Assembly: GCA_017940185.1 (NCBI GenBank)
Contig: JAGAZE010000035.1
Coordinates: forward strand, 1 to 32,615
DNA from: Bacteroidaceae bacterium
GTDB lineage: Bacteria; Bacteroidota; Bacteroidia; Bacteroidales; Bacteroidaceae
DNA length: 32,615 bases
Reading direction: 5' to 3'
The notes beneath the pieces were generated by a model. It saw only the letters and a list, made by a program, of their open reading frames with translations. It made no database searches and had not been told where the DNA came from. This document shows positions 24,883-32,615 of the stretch, piece by piece; positions within the stretch are counted from its first letter, which is position 1, and each line of letters starts with the position of its first letter. The position numbers and the translations under genes were made by a program.

Positions 24883-27477
24883 ATGCCAAGACATCTCCTC
24901 TCCATACTCCTAGCACTATTCACCCTCACCCTGCAAGCACAACAGCTGAAGGTGAACGCTCCCTCGCGTGTGCCGGTGGGCGAAAACTTCCGTGTGGCCT
25001 ACACGCTCAACACCAACAATACCGACGGACGTCTGCACCTCGGACAAGTGCCCGGCGGACTCGACCTCATCTACGGACCATCGGTGTCGACACAGGAGAG
25101 TATACGTATCATCAACGGACACACCAGCGGCACGTCGTCAACCACTTTCACCTACACTTTCATCGCCAACAGAGCGGGCACCTTCACACTGCCACCGGCG
25201 CGCATCAGTGTAGAAGGACGCACACTCACCACACCGGCAGTGAAAATCACTGCCACACCCTCACGACAGCACAACAACCAGCAAGGCGGACCCCGATTCT
25301 TCGACGAAGACCTACAGCGGCAACAGCAGCAGGAAGCACAAATGGCAGGAACAGGAACCAATCAGGACTTGTTTATCCGTGTGAGCGCCAGTAAACGCAA
25401 CGTGCACGAACAAGAAGCATTGGTGCTCACATATAAAGTCTACACACTTGTCGACCTCACCGAACTCAACGGCAAGATGCCCGACCTGAAGGGATTCCAC
25501 GTACAGGAGGTACCACAGCCTCAGCAGAAATCGTTCCACACTGAGACAATAGGAGGACGCACCTACCGATGCGTCACATGGAGCCAATATGTGATGTATC
25601 CGCAGATGACGGGCACACTGGAGATTCCATCCATCACTTTCAAAGGCACCATAGTGCGACGAAATCGATACGTCGACCCGCTGGAAGAATTCTTCAATGG
25701 CGGCTCGGGCTATGTGGAACAACGACGCGAAATCAAAGCGCCACCCGTCACCATACATGTAGAAGCACTACCAAAGAAACCCGACAACTTTTCCGGAGCC
25801 GTCGGACGATTCTCCATATCGGCACAACCAGACAAGCAACAACTCAAAACGGGAGAGCCACTCACCATCAGATGCATAGTGTCGGGAACTGGCAATATGA
25901 AGCTGATGAAACAACCCGAAGTCAACTTCCCGAAGTCGTTCGAGCGCTACGACACCAAAAGCACCGACAAGACACGACTCACTGCCACCGGATTGGAAGG
26001 TAACATGATCTACGACTATCTGGCCGTGCCCACCAAGGCTGGACAATACACCATACCTGCCATACGCTTCACCTACTACGATACGCAGTCAAACTCCTAC
26101 AAGACGGCTACCACCGATGCTATCAGCCTCAGCATCGAACAGGGTGACGGTTCCGTCGACGTGGCCGACTACAGTCAAGACAACGACAATGATATTCACG
26201 CACTGCACACCGGAAAGAGCCGAATGATGCAAAGCGACGACTTCTTCTTCCTATCCACCGCCTACTGGGTATGGCTCGTGCTATTGCTCATCGTCTTTGC
26301 CACGCTGCTCTACATGTTCCGACGCAAGGCACTGCTCAATGCCAACATCATTATGGCACGCGAGAAGAAAGCAGAGAAAGTGGCCAACCGACGACTCACG
26401 CGCGCCGCACAACTCATGCAGCAGGGACACGCCACAGCGTTCTACGATGAGGTGCTGCGCACACTGTGGGGATACACAAGCGACAAACTGCACATGCCGG
26501 CAGAGCAACTCACACGGCAAAACATACGCGAAACACTCACACAAAACCACATCGACGACGACACCATCAGCCTCTTCATCACGGCGCTCGATGAATGTGA
26601 ATACGAACAATACGCTCCTGGCGATACGCAAGGCAACATGCAACGCACATACAACGCAGCACAACACGCCATCATGGAAATTGAAAGCGGCATGAAAAAC
26701 AGAAGAAAGCAAAAGCAGTCGAACGCATCATCGCTCTACACACTGCTCGCAGCAATCGCCATGATTGCCGCAACGCTCCCGACAAAAGCGGTGACAAAGG
26801 AAAATGCCGACCAGGAATATGCTGCGGGCAACTACCAACAGGCCATCAAAGACTATGAGCAACTGCTGAAGACAGGAGCCAGCGCAGACGTCTACTACAA
26901 TCTGGGCAATGCCTACTACCGCACAGACAACATCACAAAGGCACTGCTCAACTACGAAAGGGCCCGACTGCTCTCACCCGGCGATGCCGACATACGCCAC
27001 AACCTGCAGGTGGCACAGGCTAAAACCATCGACAAAATACCGGCAGAGAGCGAGATGTTCTTCATCACATGGGCAAAAGCCGTGGCCAACTGGATGAGCG
27101 TCGACAGATGGGCCACAACGTCCATAGCGTTTCTCGCCATGGCACTCGTCATGCTGCTCGTTTATCTCTTCACCGAAAAGATGAGACTCCGCAAAGCAGG
27201 TTTTTTCGGAAGCATCTGCTTCCTCACATTCTTCATCATCGCCACCACATGCGCTTGGACACAGCGACATCAGCTCACACACCGCGACACGGCACTCATC
27301 ATTGCTCCATCGGCCAACATCAAGCGCACACCCGATGCCAGCGCACCCAATGCATTTGTGCTGCACGAAGGCACTAAGGTAATCATCACCGACACAACAC
27401 TGCCGCAATGGAAAGCCATACGCATAGCCGACGGAAGAACAGGCTGGATAGAAACACGACACATAGAAGTGATTTGA
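24883..27477 (+). CDS. BatD-BatE fusion protein
   Basis: A single 864-residue frame carries two proteins that are usually separate. Residues 1-19 are a signal peptide; about 20-430 are the beta-rich BatD domains (opening QLKVNAPSRVPVGENFRVAYTL); a helix at about 455-475 and a cytoplasmic tail end the BatD part (YEQYAPGDTQGNMQRTYNAAQHAIMEIESG). From Met604 the BatE part begins with an apparent signal sequence or anchor (MKNRRKQKQ...LLAAIAMIAATLPTKA). It continues with TPR repeats (AAGNYQQAIKDYEQLL, YYNLGNAYYRTDNITKALLNYERARLLSP), two helices and an SH3-like end (GRTGWIETRHIEV). The longer in-frame start at 24745 overlaps batC and was rejected. An internal start at 26692 could also give a free BatE. 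Confidence 0.85.
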   Translation: MPRHLLSILLALFTLTLQAQQLKVNAPSRVPVGENFRVAYTLNTNNTDGRLHLGQVPGGLDLIYGPSVSTQESIRIINGHTSGTSSTTFTYTFIANRAGTFTLPPARISVEGRTLTTPAVKITATPSRQHNNQQGGPRFFDEDLQRQQQQEAQMAGTGTNQDLFIRVSASKRNVHEQEALVLTYKVYTLVDLTELNGKMPDLKGFHVQEVPQPQQKSFHTETIGGRTYRCVTWSQYVMYPQMTGTLEIPSITFKGTIVRRNRYVDPLEEFFNGGSGYVEQRREIKAPPVTIHVEALPKKPDNFSGAVGRFSISAQPDKQQLKTGEPLTIRCIVSGTGNMKLMKQPEVNFPKSFERYDTKSTDKTRLTATGLEGNMIYDYLAVPTKAGQYTIPAIRFTYYDTQSNSYKTATTDAISLSIEQGDGSVDVADYSQDNDNDIHALHTGKSRMMQSDDFFFLSTAYWVWLVLLLIVFATLLYMFRRKALLNANIIMAREKKAEKVANRRLTRAAQLMQQGHATAFYDEVLRTLWGYTSDKLHMPAEQLTRQNIRETLTQNHIDDDTISLFITALDECEYEQYAPGDTQGNMQRTYNAAQHAIMEIESGMKNRRKQKQSNASSLYTLLAAIAMIAATLPTKAVTKENADQEYAAGNYQQAIKDYEQLLKTGASADVYYNLGNAYYRTDNITKALLNYERARLLSPGDADIRHNLQVAQAKTIDKIPAESEMFFITWAKAVANWMSVDRWATTSIAFLAMALVMLLVYLFTEKMRLRKAGFFGSICFLTFFIIATTCAWTQRHQLTHRDTALIIAPSANIKRTPDASAPNAFVLHEGTKVIITDTTLPQWKAIRIADGRTGWIETRHIEVI

Positions 27478-27528
27478 GGAAACTCCTCAAATTCATTACG
27501 CCCTTTACTCACCAAACTTCCCAACTCC

Positions 27529-28221
27529 ATGCCTGCCTGGCTCACCGACTTCGACACCGACCTGCTGCTCACCTTCAACAGCAAAGGCATAGCCTTCCTC
27601 GACACTCTCTTCATCACCTGCACCACCACACTCACGTGGTTGCCTTTCTTCTTGGGGGCTGTGATCATGTTGTGTCGCTCGAGGCTGTCGGCGCTGCAGG
27701 TACTACTCGTCATCGGAGGCGCACTGCTCGGACTGCTCATTGCCGATGGCGTGGCAGAAGGCATCGTGAAGCCATGGGCGCAACGCCTGCGACCATGCAA
27801 CGAACCAGCACTCAATGGCATCGTCCACATCGTCAATAACTACCGCAGCACCGACTACAGCTTCTTCTCTGGACACGCCACCAACACCAGCATGCTCGCC
27901 ATGTTGCTCATCACTCTCGTGCGCAACCGACGCTTCGCCTTTGCCGCGGCACTCTGGTCGCTGCTCAACTGCTACACACGCCTCTATCTGGCTCAACACT
28001 ACCCCACCGACATCATCGTCGGCCTGCTGTGGGGTTCCACAGTGGGTGCCATCATTGGCACACGACTTCACAGATACCTCCGGATTCATACCAAGACATC
28101 CTCCGCCCACCACCCGGCATCTCCCTATCCACTCATCCCCTCCACCGCCACACTATGGCCGCTGGCGGGACTTGCTCTCTCCTCAATCTATGCCATCATC
28201 ATAGCCGCCATCCACACATAG
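27529..28221 (+). CDS. PAP2-family membrane phosphatase
   Basis: The 230-residue protein has several hydrophobic helices and the three PAP2 motifs: K-x6-RP (Lys81, Arg88, Pro89), SGH (114-116) and R-x5-H-x3-D (Arg151, His157, Asp161). Enzymes of this kind remove phosphate from lipid substrates such as phosphatidic acid, undecaprenyl diphosphate or lipid A. The first residue of the usual PSGH is Phe here, a common variant. It starts 51 bp after the batDE gene in the same direction and may be read from the same operon. The lipid substrate cannot be told from the sequence. Confidence 0.88.
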   Translation: MPAWLTDFDTDLLLTFNSKGIAFLDTLFITCTTTLTWLPFFLGAVIMLCRSRLSALQVLLVIGGALLGLLIADGVAEGIVKPWAQRLRPCNEPALNGIVHIVNNYRSTDYSFFSGHATNTSMLAMLLITLVRNRRFAFAAALWSLLNCYTRLYLAQHYPTDIIVGLLWGSTVGAIIGTRLHRYLRIHTKTSSAHHPASPYPLIPSTATLWPLAGLALSSIYAIIIAAIHT

Positions 28222-28274
28222 CCACACATCCCCCTCCTCAAGCTCCCCAGTCTGCAAGACTCCCCGTTCAGTAT

Positions 28275-28293
28275 GTTGCCGTATCACGGCAAC
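28275..28293 (+). other. Perfect hairpin upstream of queA
   Basis: GTTGCCGT (28275-28282) pairs perfectly with ACGGCAAC (28286-28293) around a 3-nt loop, 43 bp before the queA start codon. There is no T-run after it, so it is not a standard terminator. It may be an mRNA-end stabiliser for the bat/PAP2 transcript or part of the queA leader. Confidence 0.6.
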
Positions 28294-28336
28294 AACCACT
28301 CTCCACTTTCCTCCTATCCTCTCTCCCCCTTTATTT

Positions 28337-29539
28337 ATGCCCACACCACACATCAACATCAACGACTTCGACTATCCACTCCCCGACCACCGCATAGCCA
28401 AGTACCCTCTGCCGCAACGCGACCAGTGCAAGCTCCTCGTCAGCACGCCCGATGGCATCACCACCGCCATATTCCACCAGTTGCCGCAGTTTCTGCCCAC
28501 ACACTCGCTGCTCGTCATCAACGACACCAAGGTAATACAGGCAAGGCTGCGTTTCCGCAAAGCCACAGGAGCCGCCATCGAGGTGTTCCTCCTCGAACCC
28601 CACCTGCCGGCGGAATACGAACAGATGTTCCTCTCCACTCAGCAGTGCACATGGAAATGCCTCATCGGCAATGCCAAGAAATGGAAAGACGAAACCCTGC
28701 AATACCGACACCCCGACTTCACGCTCACCGCACAGCGGGGCACACCCACCGACGACGGACACCTCGTCACCTTCCGCTGGGACACCACCTCACTTACCTT
28801 TGCAGAGATACTGCACGAGCTTGGCGAGCTGCCCATACCACCCTACCTCAATCGAAAAACTGAAGAGACCGACAACACCGACTACCAGACCGTCTACTCA
28901 GAAATAAAGGGAAGTGTGGCAGCACCCACGGCAGGACTCCACTTCACCGACGAAGTGCTCGACGACATCCGTCAGCATCATATCGACATCGCACGCGTCA
29001 CGCTACATGTAGGTGCAGGCACCTTCCGACCGGTGAAGACCGACGATATCGCCGGGCACAACATGCACGCCGAGCATATCAGCATAACAGCAGGCACACT
29101 GCAGCAGCTCATCAGCCATCAGGCAAAAGCTGTTGCCGTGGGCACCACCAGCGTGCGAACACTCGAGAGCCTATATTATATAGGAAAGAAGATCATGAGC
29201 AATCCCGACATCAGTCCCGACCAGCTCGATGTCACACAATGGGAACCCTACGACGACACCACCGACCCCGACACTGGCGAAGCACTCCAGCAACTGCTGC
29301 ACTACATGGAGCATCATCAACTCGACACACTCCATACCACCACGCAAATCATCATTGTGCCAGGCTACCGCTACCACATCGTCAAGGCCCTCATCACCAA
29401 CTTCCACCAGCCACACAGCACCCTGCTCCTGCTCGTGGCAGCACTCATCGGCGACAGATGGCGCAACGTCTATCGCTATGCCCTCGACAACGACTACCGA
29501 TTCCTCTCCTACGGCGACGCACAACTCCTCATACCATAA
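28337..29539 (+). CDS. queA: S-adenosylmethionine:tRNA ribosyltransferase-isomerase
   Basis: QueA transfers and rearranges the ribose of S-adenosylmethionine onto 7-aminomethyl-7-deazaguanine in tRNA, the step that makes epoxyqueuosine. Conserved blocks are the opening DFDYPLPDHRIAKYPLPQRD, LLVINDTKVIQARL (about residues 56-69), the signature YSEIKGSVAAPTAGLHFT (about 190-207), THVGAGTFRPV-like LHVGAGTFRPVKTDDI, and AVGTTSVRTLES. The chain of 400 residues is longer than the roughly 355 of E. coli. No other queuosine gene is in the window. Confidence 0.95.
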   Translation: MPTPHININDFDYPLPDHRIAKYPLPQRDQCKLLVSTPDGITTAIFHQLPQFLPTHSLLVINDTKVIQARLRFRKATGAAIEVFLLEPHLPAEYEQMFLSTQQCTWKCLIGNAKKWKDETLQYRHPDFTLTAQRGTPTDDGHLVTFRWDTTSLTFAEILHELGELPIPPYLNRKTEETDNTDYQTVYSEIKGSVAAPTAGLHFTDEVLDDIRQHHIDIARVTLHVGAGTFRPVKTDDIAGHNMHAEHISITAGTLQQLISHQAKAVAVGTTSVRTLESLYYIGKKIMSNPDISPDQLDVTQWEPYDDTTDPDTGEALQQLLHYMEHHQLDTLHTTTQIIIVPGYRYHIVKALITNFHQPHSTLLLLVAALIGDRWRNVYRYALDNDYRFLSYGDAQLLIP

Positions 29540-29627
29540 CACACACATTATTCTCGGCTGTATTGCCCACACTACGAGAAGCATGCACATGACATTGATG
29601 GCATTGAGAAGTCAGAATGGCATAATA

Positions 29628-29817
29628 CCAAATCGGTCATTAGACTTTATGTCATGGTAGTGTTTGTTTTGTGCAGATTGGTAAAGAGGGCATAGAAGGC
29701 GTAGCGGGCTACGTCGAGATGCACTCTTTACCAAGATGCCAAAAGAAGCGCTGCCATGCACAAAGAGAGTGATTACGGCTGGTTTATAGCAACAAAGTGT
29801 TCTAATGACCGATTTGG
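29628..29817. mobile_element. Fold-back, MITE-like element
   Basis: Perfect 17-bp inverted repeats (CCAAATCGGTCATTAGA at 29628-29644 and its complement at 29801-29817) enclose about 156 bp. Further nested pairs are TTTGTGCA/TGCACAAA (29668-29675/29757-29764) and TTGGTAAAGAG/CTCTTTACCAA (29678-29688/29724-29734, extendable to 16 bp with one mismatch). The core is CGTAGC/GCTACG (29700-29705/29708-29713). No transposase is encoded. A 20-nt stretch of the left end recurs at 9325-9344 (19 of 20 bases). The shape is that of a non-autonomous fold-back element, but target-site duplications were not established. Confidence 0.55.
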
Positions 29818-29885
29818 GATAATACCTCTTTCATGCTGACATCCTCATCCTGTGGCAGAGAAAATGGTCGGATTTCCAACTGTTG

Positions 29886-29982
29886 CCCAATCACATTGCA
29901 ATTGAGCCCCACTCACACTGCAACTGTTGCCCAATCACACACCAATCAGGCAATACTTGCACACCAATCAGGCAATACTTGC
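29886..29982. repeat. 22-bp repeat array, right copy
   Basis: CCCAATCAC or a close variant recurs at 29886, 29908 and 29930, a spacing of exactly 22 bp. Two identical 22-bp units beginning ACACCAATCAGGCAATACTT follow at 29939-29960 and 29961-29982. The first unit (CCCAATCACATTGCAATTG...) aligns with the reverse complement of the 22-bp units at 158-260. Confidence 0.75.
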
Positions 29983-30070
29983 AGTTCTGAGTGCAAATGG
30001 CATCGTCTACACACATTATTGCGAAAACTTTGCTCATACAAGACCACTTCTCGTCACAGCCATCTGAAAA

Positions 30071-30362
30071 GTGTTTTAGCAAAAATGCCTGCACGCTTGC
30101 ACTCACGCGCATATCATCCTGACACACAGCACGATAAAAGGTGTAAGCGATTTTTGCCGCTTACACTCGCCTGCACCCGCCCTTCCGCTACTAATATGGT
30201 GATTGCAGGGTGTAAGCGGCAAAAAACGCTTGCACCTCGCAATATCCTGACACACAGCGCGAAACTGACGAAGGGTGTAAGCAGTGCAAGCGACAAAAAA
30301 ACGCTTACACCGCCACAACCGCCTGACAAACAGTGCGTAGCACGCGATTGGTGTAAGCAAAT
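30071..30362. repeat. GTGTAAGCG hairpin repeats, right copies
   Basis: Hairpins of GTGTAAGCG with CGCTTACAC type arms lie at 30141-30166, 30210-30235 and 30284-30310, about 70 bp apart, with a decayed one at about 30071-30107. CTGACACACAG or a variant follows at 30119-30129, 30247-30257 and 30323-30333. The array ends with a 22-nt box at 30341-30362 that matches 418-439 with one difference. Confidence 0.8.
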
Positions 30363-30451
30363 ACGAAAAGTGTAATTGCTTAAGACAACAATGAGCCACT
30401 TCCTCCTTCTCGTGCCTCACAATCACCCTTCCTCCTCCTCAACCAACACTT

Positions 30452-30467
30452 TGGCACACTATTTGCA
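30452..30467 (+). promoter_or_regulatory. Sigma-54-like (-24/-12) promoter upstream of dnaK
   Basis: TGGCAC, five bases, TTGCA gives the exact GG-N10-GC spacing of sigma-54 promoters and matches the consensus at the key positions. The -12 element lies about 83 bp before the dnaK ATG, so transcription would start near 30477. No good TTTG/TAnnTTTG promoter was found in the same interval. Whether this organism encodes sigma-54 and a matching activator is not visible here. Confidence 0.5.
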
Positions 30468-30548
30468 ATCATCAATAGCGAGAACAAAAGTCTCATAACA
30501 CATGAGTCAACTTACAAACGAAACAAACAATTAAAAACAAATACAACT

Positions 30549-32492
30549 ATGGGAAAGATTATTGGAATCGACTTAGGTACAACCAACAGCTGCGTTGCCG
30601 TATTCGAAGGCAATGAACCGGTTGTCATCGCTAACAGCGAAGGAAAACGCACTACCCCCTCCGTGGTAGGCTTTGTGAAAGACGGTGAGCGCAAGGTGGG
30701 CGACCCCGCCAAGCGTCAGGCCATCACCAACCCGCAAAACACCGTCTACAGCATCAAGCGTTTCATGGGCGAGACCTACGACCAGGCGCGCAAAGAGGCT
30801 GAACGCGTACCGTTCACGGTGACCAACGAAGGTGGCTATCCACGCGTAGACATCAACGGACGCAAATACACACCGCAGGAAATATCCGCCATGGTGCTCC
30901 AGAAGATGAAGAAGACCGCGGAAGACTACCTCGGACAAGAGGTAACCGATGCTGTCATCACCGTGCCAGCCTACTTCAGCGACTCACAACGTCAGGCAAC
31001 AAAGGAAGCCGGACAGATAGCAGGCCTCAACGTGCAGCGTATCGTCAACGAACCCACAGCAGCAGCACTGGCCTACGGACTTGACAAATCCAACAAAGAC
31101 ATGAAGATAGCCGTCTTCGACCTCGGCGGAGGCACATTCGATATCTCCATCCTCGAGTTTGGCGGCGGCGTGTTTGAAGTACTCTCTACCAATGGCGACA
31201 CACACCTCGGCGGCGACGACTTCGACCAGGTCATCATCGACTGGCTCGTGCAGGGATTCAAGAGCGACGAAGGCATCGACCTGAGCAAGGATCCGATGGC
31301 AATGCAACGACTGAAGGAAGCTGCCGAGAAAGCAAAGATCGAACTCTCCAGCTCGACATCAACCGAAATCAACCTGCCCTACATCTCGGCAGAAGGCGGC
31401 GTGCCCAAGCACCTCGTCAAGACGCTCACACGTTCGCAGTTCGAACAGCTGGCACACGAACTCATCCAGGCTTGTCTCATCCCCTGCCAGAATGCCATAC
31501 GCGACGCTAAGCTGCAGACATCCGACATCAACGAGGTGATACTCGTGGGCGGCTCGAGCCGTATACCCGCAGTGCAGACACTCGTGAAGAACTACTTCGG
31601 CAAAGAGCCCTCCAAAGGCGTGAACCCCGATGAGGTCGTAGCCGTCGGAGCTGCCATACAGGGCGCCATCCTCAACAAGGAAGGCGGCGTGGGCGATATC
31701 GTACTGCTCGACGTAACCCCGCTCACACTCGGCATAGAGACACTCGGCGGCGTGATGACAAAACTCATCGAAGCCAACACCACCATACCGTTCAAGAAGA
31801 GCGAAACCTTCTCCACCGCCGCCGACAACCAGACAGCCGTAACCATCCACGTGCTGCAAGGCGAGCGACCCATGGCATCGCAAAACAAGAGCATCGGACA
31901 GTTCAACCTCGAAGGCATCGCGCCCGCACCGCGCGGCGTGCCACAGATTGAAGTATCGTTCGACATTGATGCCAACGGCATACTCAACGTCAGTGCCAAA
32001 GACAAGGCAACAGGCAAAGAACAGGCGATACGCATCGAGGCCTCAAGCGGACTGTCGAAGGAAGAAATCGACCGTATGAAAGCCGAAGCCGAAGCCAATG
32101 CCGAGGCCGACAAGAAGGAACGCGAGCGCATTGACAAGCTCAACCAGGCCGACTCGATGATATTCTCCACCGAAAACTTCATGAAGGAGAACGGCGACAA
32201 GCTGCCCGCAGACCAGAAACCCGCCATCGAAGCAGCACTCCAGCAGCTGAAGGACGCACACAAGGCTGCCGACCTCGCCGCCATCGACACTGCCATCAAC
32301 AACCTCAACCAGGTAATGCACGCTGCCACACAGCAGATGTACAGTCAGGCAGGCGGTGCACAGCCCGGAGCACAGCCCGGTGCCGATGCAGGACAAGGTG
32401 CACAAGGCTTCAACGCCGGCGCACAGCAAGGCAACACCCAGAGCCAAGGAGGCGACAACGTACAAGACGCCGACTTCGAGGAGGTGAAGTAA
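30549..32492 (+). CDS. dnaK: Chaperone DnaK (Hsp70)
   Basis: ATP-driven cytoplasmic chaperone for folding nascent and stress-damaged proteins, working with DnaJ and GrpE (neither is in this window). The 647-residue protein opens with [20 protein letters not shown]. It carries further nucleotide-binding blocks ([31 protein letters not shown]), the linker [14 protein letters not shown], and the substrate-binding domain (about 390-600). The tail is a Gly/Gln/Ala-rich disordered linker ending DADFEEVK, close to the EEVK motif that binds partners in E. coli. The start is fixed by the conserved N-terminus. It is monocistronic here, with a terminator 30 bp downstream and a possible sigma-54 promoter upstream. 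Confidence 0.98.
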   Translation: MGKIIGIDLGTTNSCVAVFEGNEPVVIANSEGKRTTPSVVGFVKDGERKVGDPAKRQAITNPQNTVYSIKRFMGETYDQARKEAERVPFTVTNEGGYPRVDINGRKYTPQEISAMVLQKMKKTAEDYLGQEVTDAVITVPAYFSDSQRQATKEAGQIAGLNVQRIVNEPTAAALAYGLDKSNKDMKIAVFDLGGGTFDISILEFGGGVFEVLSTNGDTHLGGDDFDQVIIDWLVQGFKSDEGIDLSKDPMAMQRLKEAAEKAKIELSSSTSTEINLPYISAEGGVPKHLVKTLTRSQFEQLAHELIQACLIPCQNAIRDAKLQTSDINEVILVGGSSRIPAVQTLVKNYFGKEPSKGVNPDEVVAVGAAIQGAILNKEGGVGDIVLLDVTPLTLGIETLGGVMTKLIEANTTIPFKKSETFSTAADNQTAVTIHVLQGERPMASQNKSIGQFNLEGIAPAPRGVPQIEVSFDIDANGILNVSAKDKATGKEQAIRIEASSGLSKEEIDRMKAEAEANAEADKKERERIDKLNQADSMIFSTENFMKENGDKLPADQKPAIEAALQQLKDAHKAADLAAIDTAINNLNQVMHAATQQMYSQAGGAQPGAQPGADAGQGAQGFNAGAQQGNTQSQGGDNVQDADFEEVK

Positions 32493-32522
32493 GGTTGGTA
32501 GGCAAACAACAAGCAATAATAT

Positions 32523-32558
32523 AAATCCCGCATGACTCAAGTGGTTATGCGGGATTTT
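32523..32558 (+). terminator. Intrinsic terminator after dnaK
   Basis: The stem AATCCCGCAT pairs with ATGCGGGATT (within 32523-32558) around a 13-nt loop. It is flanked by AAA on the left and TTTT on the right, so it could work in both directions. Confidence 0.85.
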
Positions 32559-32615
32559 CTGTTACGCAAACAAATCCGTAGTGCAGATTGAATAAATGCT
32601 GTCTTTCATAAATTC

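Larger units (their letters stand above)
29540..30548. other. Non-coding region of about 1 kb with fold-back element and repeats
   Basis: No gene is supported here; the open frames are short or run through repeats. It contains the fold-back element (29628-29817), a 22-bp repeat array (29886-29982), the GTGTAAGCG hairpin repeats (30071-30362) and the dnaK promoter (30452-30467). Bases 29983-30070 and 30373-30445 show nothing recognisable. Confidence 0.75.

Noticed and set aside
29833-30375. A 180-codon plus-strand open frame
   Set aside because: It runs straight through the 22-bp array and the hairpin repeats, has odd composition and shows no recognisable domain. It is a by-product of repeats.

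Overview
The window looks like a chromosomal segment of a Bacteroidales bacterium, most likely Prevotellaceae. Several things point that way: promoters of the Bacteroidetes type (TTTG, 19-21 nt, TAnnTTTG), a Rho factor with a very large disordered insertion, a complete MoxR-Bat operon, the ssb-gldE-phosphopantetheinyl transferase cluster, the type IX secretion gene porQ next to cmk, and a BspA-like leucine-rich-repeat surface protein. The assignment rests on gene content and protein sequence read by eye; no database was searched.

Layout. 1-456 is a repeat-rich non-coding block. 457-2797 holds five small minus-strand genes: an unknown protein, a short YdeI-type protein, a sugar O-acetyltransferase, a two-helix membrane protein and a flavodoxin-fold reductase. 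3042-3485 is a tRNA cluster (Gly-GCC, Leu-CAG, Leu-GAG, Gly-GCC). 3545-6613 carries a conserved hypothetical gene, ssb, gldE and a phosphopantetheinyl transferase. 6614-7056 is a long, strongly structured leader in front of a leucine-rich-repeat surface protein and an overlapping small protein (7057-9110). 9350-11849 (minus) is porQ-cmk-rRNA methyltransferase, divergent from a TonB-like gene and a polyprenyl synthase (11986-13824). A long leader precedes rho, and glgP follows it (14231-18862). A strong terminator separates glgP from the eight-gene moxR/bat/PAP2 run (19077-28221). queA follows. A 1-kb non-coding repeat block lies at 29540-30548, then dnaK, preceded by a sigma-54-like promoter.

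How the genes relate. The moxR-DUF58-batA-batB-batC-batDE operon encodes an AAA+ ATPase, von Willebrand A proteins and TPR proteins of the cell envelope. Here batD and batE form one reading frame. PorQ, and possibly the LRR protein, belong to type IX secretion and its cargo. rho, dnaK, ssb, cmk, queA and the methyltransferase are housekeeping genes.

The most unusual material is non-coding. (1) A composite repeat of 22-bp units plus GTGTAAGCG hairpins occurs at both ends of the window, about 30 kb apart. (2) A fold-back, MITE-like element of about 190 bp lies at 29628-29817, and one of its ends is found again at 9325-9344. (3) The leader of the LRR gene can form five nested stems over 126 nt, followed by a possible H-type pseudoknot. 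(4) There is a GG-N10-GC sigma-54 signature upstream of dnaK.
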